Origin: Imperialibacter sp040222815
GTDB taxonomy: Bacteria; Bacteroidota; Bacteroidia; Cytophagales; Cyclobacteriaceae
DNA length: 64,000 nucleotides
Assembly (NCBI RefSeq): GCF_040222815.1
Contig: NZ_JAVKCH010000040.1
Location: forward strand, 248,001 to 312,000
Reading direction: 5' to 3'
Position 1 is the first letter of the stretch; each line of letters starts with the position of its first letter. The notes below the pieces were generated by a model that was given only the letters and a program-made list of their open reading frames with translations, was not told the origin of the DNA and made no database searches. The position numbers and the translations under genes were made by a program. Below, piece by piece: positions 24,982 through 33,540 of the stretch.

Positions 24982-25854
24982 ATGAAAAACCTTCTACTCC
25001 TTCTCCTGCTGGTTTCCAGCACTGCCTTTGCCCAGCCCCAACCTGTGAAGCTCTTTATCTCTGTAGATATGGAGGGCATAGGCGGCATAGGCACTTCCAA
25101 AATGACCAGCGGCGGCAAAGACTACGACACAGGCCGCAAGCTGATGACCGACGAGGTGAATGCGGTGGTGGCAGCCATTTTTGAAGCCAGTCCCGCCACC
25201 ATTGTGGTGAACGACAGCCATGGCGACATGCAGAACCTCCTCCACACCCAGCTCGATCCGAGGGTGGAATACATTCAGAGCAATATCAAACCGCTTGGCA
25301 TGGTGCAGGGGCTCGACAGCAGCTTCGATGGGGTGATCTATATCGGCTACCATGCCATGGCAGGCACCGAAAATGGCTTTCTGGCCCACACCGGCTCCGG
25401 CTCGGTAAAAGGCCTCTGGATCAATGGCACTGAAGTGGGCGAAGGCGGCCTGAACACTTTTTTCGCTGGTGCTGTAGGTGTGCCAGTCATCCTGGCCAGC
25501 GGTGATAAAACTTTTGCTGAAGAGATCAAAAAGCTGATTCCAGGCGTGCGAACTGTGAGCACCAAAGAGGCCATCGGCTCCAGCGCCGCTAAGCTCCTTC
25601 ATCCGGATGTGGTGAAAAAGGCGCTGCAAGGGGAAACCAAAGCAGCACTGAAAGACATCAGGAACGCCAAACCGCTTTCGGTTCAAAACCCCATTGAATT
25701 TGTGATCAAAGTAGACGCCCCCACCCGGGCCGACGTGGCCATGGGAATCCCCGGCATGAAGCGGGTGGATGGCTACACGGTGTCGTACCAGGCCAGAGAC
25801 ATGGACGAGGCATACAAGCTGATCAGGATCATTTACAAGTATTTGCAGTGGTAA
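24982..25854 (+). CDS. M55 family D-aminopeptidase (DppA-like), exported
   Basis: 290 residues from the ATG at 24982, which gives a clean signal peptide (MKNLLLLLLLVSSTAFAQ); the ATG at 24955 adds only a short polar stretch. M55 metal-site motifs are seen: SVDMEGIGGIG, VVNDSHGDMQN, IGYHAMAGTENGFLAHT and a following NGTEVGEGG. The family uses zinc to cut D-amino-acid peptides, as DppA does with D-Ala-D-Ala. Export suggests action on peptidoglycan-derived peptides. The Crp/Fnr gene starts inside the last codons. Confidence 0.92.
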   Translation: MKNLLLLLLLVSSTAFAQPQPVKLFISVDMEGIGGIGTSKMTSGGKDYDTGRKLMTDEVNAVVAAIFEASPATIVVNDSHGDMQNLLHTQLDPRVEYIQSNIKPLGMVQGLDSSFDGVIYIGYHAMAGTENGFLAHTGSGSVKGLWINGTEVGEGGLNTFFAGAVGVPVILASGDKTFAEEIKKLIPGVRTVSTKEAIGSSAAKLLHPDVVKKALQGETKAALKDIRNAKPLSVQNPIEFVIKVDAPTRADVAMGIPGMKRVDGYTVSYQARDMDEAYKLIRIIYKYLQW

Positions 25855-26438
25855 AACATTCGTCACAAGACATCGCCAGGCTTGAGGCTGTCATTGCTCA
25901 ACAGATTCAAATCAACGTTACTGATCTTGCAATGATAAAGGAGAAGTTCGTTCAGGTAGACGCCAGGAAAGGACAGGTTCTTGTGGAAGCCGGCCAAAAA
26001 TGTACTGAAATGTATTTTATAAGGTCTGGGTACCTGCGGGTTTTTAGTCTGGCCAACGGCGTCGAAACTACTCTGTGGATTGGGAACAGCGGCTCATTTA
26101 TGACCGCCATTTCAAGTTTTATTTTCGAAACGTCAAATCGCTGGACTATTCAGGCAATCACTGAGTGTCAGCTGGAAGTTTTGGGCCGAAAGGATCACTT
26201 TGAACTTTTGCAGCGTTGCCAGAAGTGGATGGAGTTTGACATCGTGCTGCTCTCCAGGTCGTTTGCCATGTTGGAGGAGCGCATGTTCGCCCATCTGCAC
26301 AGCACAGCAAGGGAGCGTCTTGATTTGCTGATGCAAAACAACCCGAGGCTCTTTCTCGACGTGCCCCTCCAATACATTGCCTCTTTGCTGGGGGTGACAC
26401 CGGAAACCATTAGCAGGCTGCGAAAAAACTCTCCCTGA
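25848..26438 (+). CDS. Crp/Fnr family transcriptional regulator
   Basis: 196 residues starting at GTG 25848, overlapping the end of the M55 gene by 7 bp. The cyclic-nucleotide-binding fold is seen as DARKGQVLVEAGQ and MYFIRSGYLRVFS, and the C-terminal wing as YIASLLGVTPETISRLRKN. No FeS cysteines of the FNR type are present. Many Bacteroidota proteins of this shape have lost the classic cAMP contacts. It may regulate the neighbouring hydrolase or peptidase. Start choice is supported by the family's usual length. Confidence 0.88.
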   Translation: MVKHSSQDIARLEAVIAQQIQINVTDLAMIKEKFVQVDARKGQVLVEAGQKCTEMYFIRSGYLRVFSLANGVETTLWIGNSGSFMTAISSFIFETSNRWTIQAITECQLEVLGRKDHFELLQRCQKWMEFDIVLLSRSFAMLEERMFAHLHSTARERLDLLMQNNPRLFLDVPLQYIASLLGVTPETISRLRKNSP

Positions 26439-26510
26439 TAGTATTTCTTGATAAATATCAAGTAGTTCTTGTCGCCACCAGGCTATCCTTACATAGTTTA
26501 AGCAGTCCTT

Positions 26511-27452
26511 ATGTATAGAATAGCAATAACGCTAATTTGTGTAGTCACCCATTCCATTTCTGCCATGAGCCAGGACAATACCATACAACTTCGTGACGGC
26601 AGGCTACTTGGGTTTGCAGAATACGGACGTCCCGATGGTATCCCTTTTATTTATTTCCACGGAGGTCAGGAAAGTCGGCTTTCATCCTGTTTTATGGACA
26701 GCGTGGCAGCTGAGCTTGGTATTCGCATCATTTCTCCCGAAAGGCCCGGGATCGGCCTGTCTACCTTTCAGCCCAACCGAACGTTTCTGGATTGGGGCTC
26801 TGATATCGAAGACCTGGCCAATTGTCTCAACATCGACAGCTTCTCTGTCTTTGGGTTATCAGGTGGTGCCCCACACGTATTAGCTTGCCTTCAGGTGATT
26901 CCAACCAGAATCGTTAATGCCTCTATCATTGCTGGTGCTGCACCTTACGATTATGACGGCAGCCTGAAAGGAATGTGGCTTCCGGTAAAAATCATCCATT
27001 GGTTCGCCAGCATGAAAAGCGACAAATTACTCCGGAAGTTTATCGAGAAGGACGCCGAAGATCTTGTGCAGGCACCGGAAAAACGGATAAAACAATTCCA
27101 AAACTACCTGCCAAATCCCGACAAAACGCTAATGAAAAATCAGCCGGAGTACGGATGGGATTTTATAGAAGGGAGTAGAGAAGCCTACAGACAAGGAATT
27201 GGCGGCGTAGTGCAGGAATGGCAGTTGTATGTAGCAGACTGGCATATCGATCTAAGTGCTATTCAGCAGCGGATTACACTATGGTATGGAACCGAAGACA
27301 AAATGGCTCCCTATCACAGAGGTAGGTACTATCAAAAACACCTGCCTAATGCGCACCTTCATGAAATCAAAGATGAAGCTCATTTTTCGCTTATCAGAAC
27401 CCACCTGAAAGAAATACTGCTGGAGCTAAGAACTACGAAAAAGGACAAGTAG
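26511..27452 (+). CDS. alpha/beta hydrolase with signal peptide
   Basis: 313 residues with a hydrophobic leader MYRIAITLICVVTHSISAMSQ. The alpha/beta-hydrolase fold shows the oxyanion segment YFHGGQESRLSS, the nucleophile elbow GLSGGAPH, an acid loop YGTEDKMAPY and a C-terminal DEAHFSL with the catalytic His. The substrate is unknown; esterase or peptidase activity are both possible. Location outside the inner membrane is inferred from the leader. It lies 72 bp after the Crp/Fnr gene. Confidence 0.88.
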   Translation: MYRIAITLICVVTHSISAMSQDNTIQLRDGRLLGFAEYGRPDGIPFIYFHGGQESRLSSCFMDSVAAELGIRIISPERPGIGLSTFQPNRTFLDWGSDIEDLANCLNIDSFSVFGLSGGAPHVLACLQVIPTRIVNASIIAGAAPYDYDGSLKGMWLPVKIIHWFASMKSDKLLRKFIEKDAEDLVQAPEKRIKQFQNYLPNPDKTLMKNQPEYGWDFIEGSREAYRQGIGGVVQEWQLYVADWHIDLSAIQQRITLWYGTEDKMAPYHRGRYYQKHLPNAHLHEIKDEAHFSLIRTHLKEILLELRTTKKDK

Positions 27453-27598
27453 GAAAAAATTTGTTGATTTTATTCTACTTGTCTGCCACTATTGTGAGTG
27501 TCGCTATTCACTCCTCTGCCGGTTCAGCTTTTACTCAGGCTCACTAACTTCACCACTGTGATACGGGTGTCAAAACGTACCCGGAAACGCAAATGTCG

Positions 27599-27627
27599 GT
27601 GTGGCGAATGTCTTCACTCACCACAAC
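27599..27627. repeat. short palindromic repeat, copy 2
   Basis: GTGGCGAATG and CACTCACCAC form an imperfect stem around TCTT. The right half and following AAC are the same 19 bases as in the hairpin at 29261-29292. A shorter relative (GAGTG/CACTC) is at 27494-27513. Confidence 0.6.
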
Positions 27628-27762
27628 CTCTAATTTCCGACTTGCCAAATATTAAGGGTCGCCATCTACTGCCACCCTTTCCAAAGCTTACAAAAGCCAC
27701 ACATGCAGGTTTTAAGCTGGGCGTGTAAAATATTTTTTACATTAGGTAAAACATAACGTACT

Positions 27763-27774
27763 TTACGTACGTAA
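27763..27774. promoter_or_regulatory. possible operator palindrome
   Basis: The perfect 12-bp palindrome TTACGTACGTAA sits 31 bp upstream of the ATG of the membrane protein gene, in a run of TACG-rich sequence. The second gene of that unit encodes an XRE-type regulator, which might bind here. The assignment is positional only. Confidence 0.4.
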
Positions 27775-27805
27775 TACATTACACGAAGTACAGCATACCA
27801 TACAA

Positions 27806-28264
27806 ATGAGTCAATCTATGTCTTATCAGGAAAAGAGAAGTATCGTGTACATGGTTAGCACATTGCTGATTTCAGCATTCTACTACATCTATATATTTCG
27901 GCTCCACCCCGAAAAAGGGCTAGACCCAACTCCAGACTTTCAATTTTGGGGCATCGCTATCCTGCTAATCGTGCCGACCATGCTGTTGGTCAACTTCCTC
28001 AATCATCTCTTTTTCAATATTGCCAACACCATTGCCACAAAAGAAAAAGGCGATAGTTTCTCCGATGAGCTCGACAAACTAGTGGCTTTCCGGGCAGATA
28101 GAAATGCCTACAGCACCTTTATGTTTGGTTTCCTCATTGCCATGGGCACGCAGGCACTAGGCATGGTCGCCTACCTGATGTTCCACATCCTCATTGTTTC
28201 GTTGCTGGCGGCCTCCCTTATGTGGAGCAGCTCTCACCTTTACTTTTACAGAAGGGGATTTTGA
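27806..28264 (+). CDS. small integral membrane protein paired with an XRE regulator
   Basis: 152 residues with four hydrophobic segments (about 14-31, 47-66, 104-122 and 124-143) and a short charged loop containing KEKGDSFSDELDK. No named family is recognised with certainty. The XRE-type regulator begins 1 bp after its stop, so the two are translationally linked. Small membrane protein plus XRE pairs of this layout are widespread in bacteria and usually form an autoregulated unit. Confidence 0.75.
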   Translation: MSQSMSYQEKRSIVYMVSTLLISAFYYIYIFRLHPEKGLDPTPDFQFWGIAILLIVPTMLLVNFLNHLFFNIANTIATKEKGDSFSDELDKLVAFRADRNAYSTFMFGFLIAMGTQALGMVAYLMFHILIVSLLAASLMWSSSHLYFYRRGF

Positions 28265-28265
28265 T

Positions 28266-28493
28266 ATGAGCACGCACCGCATCAGCAACAATATCCGCAA
28301 GCTCCGTTTTCACCACGATGAAATGACCCAGCAGCAGCTCGCCGAAAAGGTGAAAGTGACCAGGCAAACCATCAACGCCATAGAGCAGGGCAAGTATTCG
28401 CCGACGCTGGAGCTGGCGTTCCGCATTTCTCTGGTGTTTGGGCTCCCTCTGGAAGAGGTTTTCTCTTTTGAACCCACTAACAACTCTCAATAA
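28266..28493 (+). CDS. XRE-family helix-turn-helix regulator
   Basis: 75 residues from the ATG at 28266, 1 bp after the upstream stop. It consists of a single Cro/C1-type HTH with MTQQQLAEKVKVTRQTINAI, EQGKYSPTLELAFRIS and a C-terminal PLEEVFSFE. This short form is typical of YozG/PenR-like regulators. It probably controls its own operon; the palindromes at 27725-27774 are candidate sites. Confidence 0.92.
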   Translation: MSTHRISNNIRKLRFHHDEMTQQQLAEKVKVTRQTINAIEQGKYSPTLELAFRISLVFGLPLEEVFSFEPTNNSQ

Positions 28494-28505
28494 AAAAATA
28501 GAAAG

Positions 28506-29213
28506 ATGAATGAATCAAACAAAACAACAGCCAGAATTGCCGGCCTGCTTTACCTGGCTATGGGGCTAACGGGCGGATTCGGCCTCATGTATACGCCTTC
28601 GCAAATTGTAGTGGCTGGCGACGCCGCAGCCACAGTAGCTAATATTGTCAACCATGAAATGCTATTCCGCCTTGGTATTGTGACTCAACTGGTCTGTCAG
28701 GTTATTTTTGTGTACCTCGTTTTAAAGCTATACCAACTATTCAAGCCTGTGGATGAGCTTCAGGCACGTCAGATGCTTGGGCTAGTGCTGGCATCCGTTC
28801 CTATCGCATTTGTCATTGTGTTGAATCAACTGGGCATGCTGCTTGTTGGCGGCGGAGCCGGCTTTCTTTCGACATTTACCACCGATCAGTTGAATGCTTT
28901 GAGTATGATTCTTTTTAGCCTTTATGAAAATGGCGTTGTCATTGCTCAGATATTCTGGGGCCTATGGTTAATACCTTTCGGCCGCCTGGTTTATGCCTCT
29001 GGCTTTATTCCACGCATATTTGGAATCCTGCTGATCGTAGGTGGGCTTGGGTATGTGGTCGCCAGCGGCACTGCATTGCTACTGCCACAATATGGCGGCA
29101 TTGTTGGAACCATTGCAACCATCCCCTCAGCTATCGCTGAATTTGCCATCATTTTTTGGTTCCTGATCAAAGGGGTGCGTGCACCAAAATTGGTTGGAGC
29201 TGCTGTAGCTTAA
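28506..29213 (+). CDS. DUF4386 family membrane protein
   Basis: 235 residues with about six membrane segments. It begins with KTTARIAGLLYLAMGLTGGFG, the usual DUF4386 opening, and contains LRLGI-like and ENGVVIAQIFWGLWLIPFG and SGFIPRIFGILLIVGG segments of that family. The function of DUF4386 is not known. It starts 12 bp after the XRE gene and is probably the third gene of that operon. Confidence 0.88.
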   Translation: MNESNKTTARIAGLLYLAMGLTGGFGLMYTPSQIVVAGDAAATVANIVNHEMLFRLGIVTQLVCQVIFVYLVLKLYQLFKPVDELQARQMLGLVLASVPIAFVIVLNQLGMLLVGGGAGFLSTFTTDQLNALSMILFSLYENGVVIAQIFWGLWLIPFGRLVYASGFIPRIFGILLIVGGLGYVVASGTALLLPQYGGIVGTIATIPSAIAEFAIIFWFLIKGVRAPKLVGAAVA

Positions 29214-29260
29214 AATGCAGACCAGTGGTGCTTGCGTTGAAAAGCTATAGCTAAAAGCTG

Positions 29261-29292
29261 GTTGTTGGGTGAGTGTCTTCACTCACCACAAC
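29261..29292. repeat. short palindromic repeat, copy 3
   Basis: GTGAGTG and CACTCAC form a perfect stem around TCTT, extended by GTTGTTGG on the left and CACAAC on the right. It shares TGTCTTCACTCACCACAAC with the copy at 27599. It lies between the DUF4386 and RibA-like genes. Confidence 0.7.
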
Positions 29293-29350
29293 GATGGTGT
29301 TTCTGCTTTTGCCAGCGTTATTTAACTTCACGGCTTCAAAGACTAATGCT

Positions 29351-29857
29351 ATGATCGTTAAAATGGCCGAGGGCAACCTCAAAACGAAATTCGGCGAGTA
29401 CCACGAGGTGCTTTACTACGACGGACAGAAAGAGTCGATTGCCCTGGTGATGGGCGATGTGAAAGGCGGTGAAGAAGTGCTTTGCAGGGTGCATTCATCC
29501 TGCCTTTTTGGGCACGCCTTCAACAGCATTGAGTGCGACTGCCGGGAGCAAATGGAAACCTCGCAGCAATTGATACAAAAGGAGGGTAAAGGCATTGTGA
29601 TTTGGCTGGAGCAGGAAGGAAAGGGCAATGGCCACTTTGCTCTCCTCAAAAGTGTGGAGCATAAGCGCAAAGGTTTAAAGCAAGCCGATGCCTACGAAGC
29701 CGTCGGTTTTAAAAGAGATGCCAGGGACTTTCGGGCTGCAGCCGAGATACTGAAAGACCTTGGAGTGAAGTCTGTTCGCATGATTACCGGAAATGCAAAC
29801 AAGATCGAAACGCTCACCAGCCATGGTGTGAAAGTGGTGGGCACGGTGCCCACCTGA
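29351..29857 (+). CDS. GTP cyclohydrolase II (RibA)-like protein, divergent
   Basis: 168 residues from ATG 29351; starts further up would add a hydrophobic leader that a cytosolic enzyme should not have. The zinc site of RibA is kept as C51, C62 and C64 (VHSSCLFGHAF, ECDCREQ), as is GFKRDARDF with D123 and R125. The substrate strand reads GIVIWLEQEGKGNGH where RibA has a Tyr (Y105 in the E. coli enzyme): here it is W85. The C-terminal about 25 residues of full RibA are missing. It may be a GTP cyclohydrolase with altered product, or a paralogue with another role. No other riboflavin gene is near. Confidence 0.8.
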   Translation: MIVKMAEGNLKTKFGEYHEVLYYDGQKESIALVMGDVKGGEEVLCRVHSSCLFGHAFNSIECDCREQMETSQQLIQKEGKGIVIWLEQEGKGNGHFALLKSVEHKRKGLKQADAYEAVGFKRDARDFRAAAEILKDLGVKSVRMITGNANKIETLTSHGVKVVGTVPT

Positions 29858-29868
29858 TTATCATTTTT

Positions 29869-30480
29869 TCAGTTCAAAAGGAAAGAAAACCCGAATTGTG
29901 GCCTGTTGAAGAAGATACTGAAGCTGGTGGTACCCCCCGAAGAGCTATCTATAAAATCGAAAGATGCACCTCCAATACTGCCGTTGAGAAGGAGCCTGTT
30001 CATCACCTTCCAGCTAATACCCGGCGTCGCAACTGCTTCGTAAGACATGCTGTTCGAAGTAGAGGTTGAATTAACACCATCAAAAACCAGTTTATTTCTA
30101 TTAAACCCTGCTCCCACACTCGCTTTCCAATTGAAATACACTTTATTGACTATTGGGTAAAATCTTTGATAAAAAATCCCCAAACTATAGGATTGAGTCA
30201 GGTTCTCATTTGTATAATCCTCAGCTCCATATTTGCCGGACGATAGAGCAAAGCCGAGCTCCAACCCCACCAGCGTAGTACTTTTTATAGGTTTAGCGAT
30301 TGATGGACTAAAGGAAAATGAAGAAGTTGCGTACTTTTGGTCATCATTATTGTTATTGGCTTTGGTGTGAGTAAAACCATAGTTCGCTAGTCCCCCCAGC
30401 ACATAGGCTGTGCTGTCAAATTGTGCAAAAGAAGCAGAACACATTAGGACAAAAAATATGGATAGTTGAATCTTTTTCAT
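29869..30480 (-). CDS. outer-membrane beta-barrel protein, paralogue 1
   Basis: 203 residues with a signal peptide (MKKIQLSIFFVLMCSASFAQ) and alternating beta strands ending in FGFSFLLN, a terminal aromatic as in outer-membrane barrels. The opening of the mature part, FDSTAYVLGGLANYG, and SLGIFYQRFYPIVNKVYFNW match the next gene's protein in order. It is the second of two tandem paralogues of unknown role. Confidence 0.78.
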   Translation of the reverse strand: MKKIQLSIFFVLMCSASFAQFDSTAYVLGGLANYGFTHTKANNNNDDQKYATSSFSFSPSIAKPIKSTTLVGLELGFALSSGKYGAEDYTNENLTQSYSLGIFYQRFYPIVNKVYFNWKASVGAGFNRNKLVFDGVNSTSTSNSMSYEAVATPGISWKVMNRLLLNGSIGGASFDFIDSSSGGTTSFSIFFNRPQFGFSFLLN

Positions 30481-30528
30481 GGTTATTGATTTTTTTGTGG
30501 GTTCCCTATTTCTGAAGTTTATAGCCTT

Positions 30529-31110
30529 TTATTTGATTAGAAAGGTCACTCCTAATTGGGGGTTATTGAACCGAATGTTAAACTGGCTGTTTTTAACATC
30601 TACAGAAGAACTCTGAGAGTCGGAAAACTGGCTTTGATAGCTGTAGCCTGCTTCACCAAGCGAGGCCTGCAACATAATATTTTCCGTTACTTTCCAGCTA
30701 AGCCCTGGCATCAGGTTAAATTCATATCCTCGAGTGTCGTAAGTAGAGAAAGTGCTTCTCTGGTTACCGAAGCTCATTCCCGCCAGAGCCCTCCAGTTAA
30801 AAAACACACGCTCTGCTATTCCATAAAATTTTTGGTAGTATATACCCGCACGGACGTTTTCCCAGGTGTCTTTGGTGTTCGAGTCATTGTTCTTCGCTGT
30901 GGACGTGTAGTATCCTCCTGACAGTCCAATCAACGCATCTGATTTAATGATCTTTGCGAAAGAAGGAACAACTCCTATCGAGGATACACTTGAAAAAGCG
31001 TCGTTGTTATAACCAATCGCACCGCCAATCACAAATTTGGTGTCTTCAAACTGAGCGGAAGCCGACCCAGCGAAGAGCAAAAGGAGAAAAGCTAGTTGAA
31101 ATTTTTTCAT
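30529..31110 (-). CDS. outer-membrane beta-barrel protein, paralogue 2
   Basis: 193 residues with signal peptide MKKFQLAFLLLLFAGSASAQ and a mature part beginning FEDTKFVIGGAIGYN. The pattern AGIYYQKFYGIAERVFFNW and LMPGLSWKVTENIMLQASLG parallels the neighbouring paralogue. It ends in NPQLGVTFLIK. Predicted to be an eight-stranded barrel at the outer membrane. The two genes are separated by 48 bp and probably form one transcript from the promoter region at 31111. Confidence 0.78.
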   Translation of the reverse strand: MKKFQLAFLLLLFAGSASAQFEDTKFVIGGAIGYNNDAFSSVSSIGVVPSFAKIIKSDALIGLSGGYYTSTAKNNDSNTKDTWENVRAGIYYQKFYGIAERVFFNWRALAGMSFGNQRSTFSTYDTRGYEFNLMPGLSWKVTENIMLQASLGEAGYSYQSQFSDSQSSSVDVKNSQFNIRFNNPQLGVTFLIK

Positions 31111-31485
31111 TGGTATGTGTTTTTTTTGCTAAAAATGTAACAATAATTAAGCCAAATTATTGCCTGCAAACTCATCTTTAAGAGAATCAAGCTCCATAAG
31201 ATGGGGTTTTGATTGACCGCCGACCAGGCCAGTATCTCTCCAAAGTATAAAGATTCAGGGAGGTTGTGAACTACAGGAGACTGGAAAGTAGCCTATTTAA
31301 TCATCGCTACTATTAAATAATTACCTTCATTCTGTAAGATTTCCTAAGGCCTCGGTACTAGCTAGGTAATGATCCGGTTGAATGGGGTAAAGCGAACATC
31401 TGAGGACTAACTTATAACCACAATATCCCTGGTGGCCATAAAAAGCAAAAGATCCAACGCACAGGAATACTGATTGATCTTAAAA
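31111..31485. other. divergent intergenic region
   Basis: No gene is visible. The region must hold the promoter of the beta-barrel genes (leftward) and of the ECF sigma gene (rightward). No clear inverted repeat or riboswitch was seen by eye. Confidence 0.5.
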
Positions 31486-32010
31486 ATGAACGAAAGCGAA
31501 CAGCAACAGATTTTTAACACATGGCTCGGCCAGTACAAGGCACTCCTGTTTAAGGTTGTGCGGGCCTATGCGTTCACGGAGTTTGACCGGGATGACCTGT
31601 TTCAGGAGATCACCATCCAGGTGTGGCATTCTATTCCAAAGTTCAGACATGAGTCGGCGGTGAGCACCTGGCTGTATCGGGTGTCGCTGAACACCGCCAT
31701 TCGTTGGTCGATGAAGGAAAAAAAGCACAGCGAAGGCCGGGAGTCGATAGAAGGACTGCCTCCGGCACATCCGTTGTTGCTACAGGAACAAGCGATGCAC
31801 AACGACGAAAAGCTGGCGTGGCTCTTCGCCGAAATCGCTTTGCTGAGCGAAGTAGAGCGGTCTCTTACCTTGTTGCTGCTCGATGGTTTCAGCTACAAAG
31901 AAATGGCGGATATGGTGGGCTTAACCGAAACCAATATTGGAGTTAAGATTCACCGGATTAAAAAACATTTGACAACTCAATCTAAAAAATATGAGCACTA
32001 TGGAGTTTGA
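31486..32010 (+). CDS. ECF-type RNA polymerase sigma factor
   Basis: 174 residues from the ATG at 31486 (a TTG at 31474 is possible). Region 2 is seen as RAYAFTEFDRDDLFQEITIQ and VSTWLYRVSLNTAIRW, and region 4 as LLLDGFSYKEMADMVGLTET followed by NIGVKIHRIKKHL. It overlaps the next gene, encoding a small membrane protein, by 20 bp, the usual layout of a sigma factor with its anti-sigma. It is likely to direct RNA polymerase to a small envelope-stress regulon. Its own promoter may be a target. Confidence 0.92.
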   Translation: MNESEQQQIFNTWLGQYKALLFKVVRAYAFTEFDRDDLFQEITIQVWHSIPKFRHESAVSTWLYRVSLNTAIRWSMKEKKHSEGRESIEGLPPAHPLLLQEQAMHNDEKLAWLFAEIALLSEVERSLTLLLLDGFSYKEMADMVGLTETNIGVKIHRIKKHLTTQSKKYEHYGV

Positions 32011-32578
32011 GGATTTAAAAAAAATTTGGGACACTCAAAATAATGAACCTATGTACGCTATTAACGAAACAGCGCTGCACCAGCGCATCCATCAGCACAA
32101 AAACAAAACGGGCTGGCTGGCTCATGTTAACGAGATCGGCATGATGTTCATTGCTACCGTAACGGGAGGGTTTTTACTGATTGATGCAATACTTGATCAG
32201 GAAAAGGCCTATTCCTACGTGGGCGGACTGGCCTTTCTTGTCATTGGTGTTTTTGTGTTCTTCAGTCGCCGAAACAGAAAGAGGAATGAGAACCGTTTCG
32301 ACCAGTCGATGCTTGGCGAGCTTGAAGAGGCGATCAAAAATGCGGGCTACCTGGTTACTTTTGCCAAAACTTTTGTGTGGTGGTTTCTGCTGCCTGCTGC
32401 CATCTTTTCATTTCCTAACCTGGCACTAAACAACGCTTCCTGGGAGAAATACCTGCTTGTACTGGGTGCTTTCTTGCTCTCATATCTGGTGGTAACCTGG
32501 GAGTTGCACAAAGTACATTTGCCAAGGAAGAAGAAGCTGGAAAGTTTGAAGGCTAAACTGCTGGAAGACAAAGGTTGA
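31991..32578 (+). CDS. membrane protein, probable anti-sigma partner
   Basis: 195 residues. A soluble N-terminal segment of about 45 residues (EFEDLKKIWDTQNNEPMY) is followed by four hydrophobic segments and a basic C-terminal tail with KKKLESLKAKLLEDKG. No zinc-binding anti-sigma (ZAS) motif is visible. The 20-bp overlap with the ECF sigma gene argues for partnership. An anti-sigma role is inferred from context only. Confidence 0.65.
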   Translation: MSTMEFEDLKKIWDTQNNEPMYAINETALHQRIHQHKNKTGWLAHVNEIGMMFIATVTGGFLLIDAILDQEKAYSYVGGLAFLVIGVFVFFSRRNRKRNENRFDQSMLGELEEAIKNAGYLVTFAKTFVWWFLLPAAIFSFPNLALNNASWEKYLLVLGAFLLSYLVVTWELHKVHLPRKKKLESLKAKLLEDKG

Positions 32579-32715
32579 TCACAGAGTGCAGTTTCGTCAA
32601 AAACACGCAACAGTTAGCAGCAAACTTTACCAGAAGCATTGGAAAAAGGCGATAGTTTCCTGTGGTATTGGTTTTAATTTTATCAGCAACTAGTTTTAGA
32701 GAAAATTAACGTCAA

Positions 32716-33540
32716 ATGGGTAAGAAAAAGAAGCTTTCCAAATCGCTGGTTGAGGGTGTCGACAAAGCTTTCCTCTGGCTGGAGAGCAAAAAATTCATAT
32801 GGAGGACACCGGCTTTCCAAAAGGACTTCCAAAAGGACTATCCCCTTCTCGCCACGCTTCAAGACAATTATCCTGACATCCAAAGAGAGTGTAAGGCATT
32901 GCTCAAAATCAAAGATTCGTTGATGGACGTTAGTGCAATGGCGGGTGATCATACAAAAGGTGGCATCCATGCGGTAAAATGGAAGACATTCATGTTCAAG
33001 TCTGGCTTCATGGTGAAAAACAGCCGTGCACTTTGCCCAGTCACCTACGATACCATTAAAAATATTCCACATGTTTCCTCTGCCTTCTTTTCAATTCTGG
33101 ATCCTAATCAGTACATAAAGGCGCACAGAGGCTACTATCAGGGGATTATGAGGTATCACTTGGGTGTGATAATTCCTGAAAATAATGCAAACAGCAAGTG
33201 CTGGGTGAGGGTGCACGATCACATTGGAGACAACCTGAAGTATGACAAATCAACCATAGTAAAAGGAGAGAAATACTATTGGAAGAACGGCGACGGAATA
33301 ATTTTCAATGACAACTATCTACACGACGCTGCCAACGAAAGCGACCAGGTAAGAGTGATATTGTGGCTTGATCTGAAAAGAAAAATGCCTCCTTTTTTTA
33401 ATGCTATCAATTCATTCTTCCTATTCATTGCGCACATTTCACCTGTTCTGGGAAAAATAAAAAAAAGAGCAGAGGATTACTCTGCTTATCTTCTCAAGAT
33501 CAGTAAAAACAAACCGGAGCTAGCTGACGCTACTACCTGA
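32716..33540 (+). CDS. aspartyl/asparaginyl beta-hydroxylase family protein
   Basis: 274 residues. The double-stranded beta-helix core runs from about 115 to 225, with KAHRGYYQGIMRYHLGVIIP, WVRVHDHIGDN, WKNGDGIIFNDNYLHDAANE and RVILWLDLKRKMP. Two histidines, in YLHDAANES and KAHRG, are the likely Fe(II) ligands of this 2-oxoglutarate dioxygenase family. Bacterial members act on peptides, lipids or lipid A. Here the substrate is unknown. The gene stands alone, with 137 bp upstream. Confidence 0.85.
   Translation: MGKKKKLSKSLVEGVDKAFLWLESKKFIWRTPAFQKDFQKDYPLLATLQDNYPDIQRECKALLKIKDSLMDVSAMAGDHTKGGIHAVKWKTFMFKSGFMVKNSRALCPVTYDTIKNIPHVSSAFFSILDPNQYIKAHRGYYQGIMRYHLGVIIPENNANSKCWVRVHDHIGDNLKYDKSTIVKGEKYYWKNGDGIIFNDNYLHDAANESDQVRVILWLDLKRKMPPFFNAINSFFLFIAHISPVLGKIKKRAEDYSAYLLKISKNKPELADATT

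Larger units (their letters stand above)
27453..27805. other. non-coding region with short palindromes
   Basis: No gene is seen. Two short hairpins with CACTC-type arms lie at 27494-27513 and 27599-27627; a third, longer one is at 29261. Nearer to the next gene are the inverted repeat GTAAAA...TTTTAC (27725-27740) and the perfect palindrome TTACGTACGTAA (27763-27774), which could be an operator for the gene at 27806 and its XRE regulator. Confidence 0.6.
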
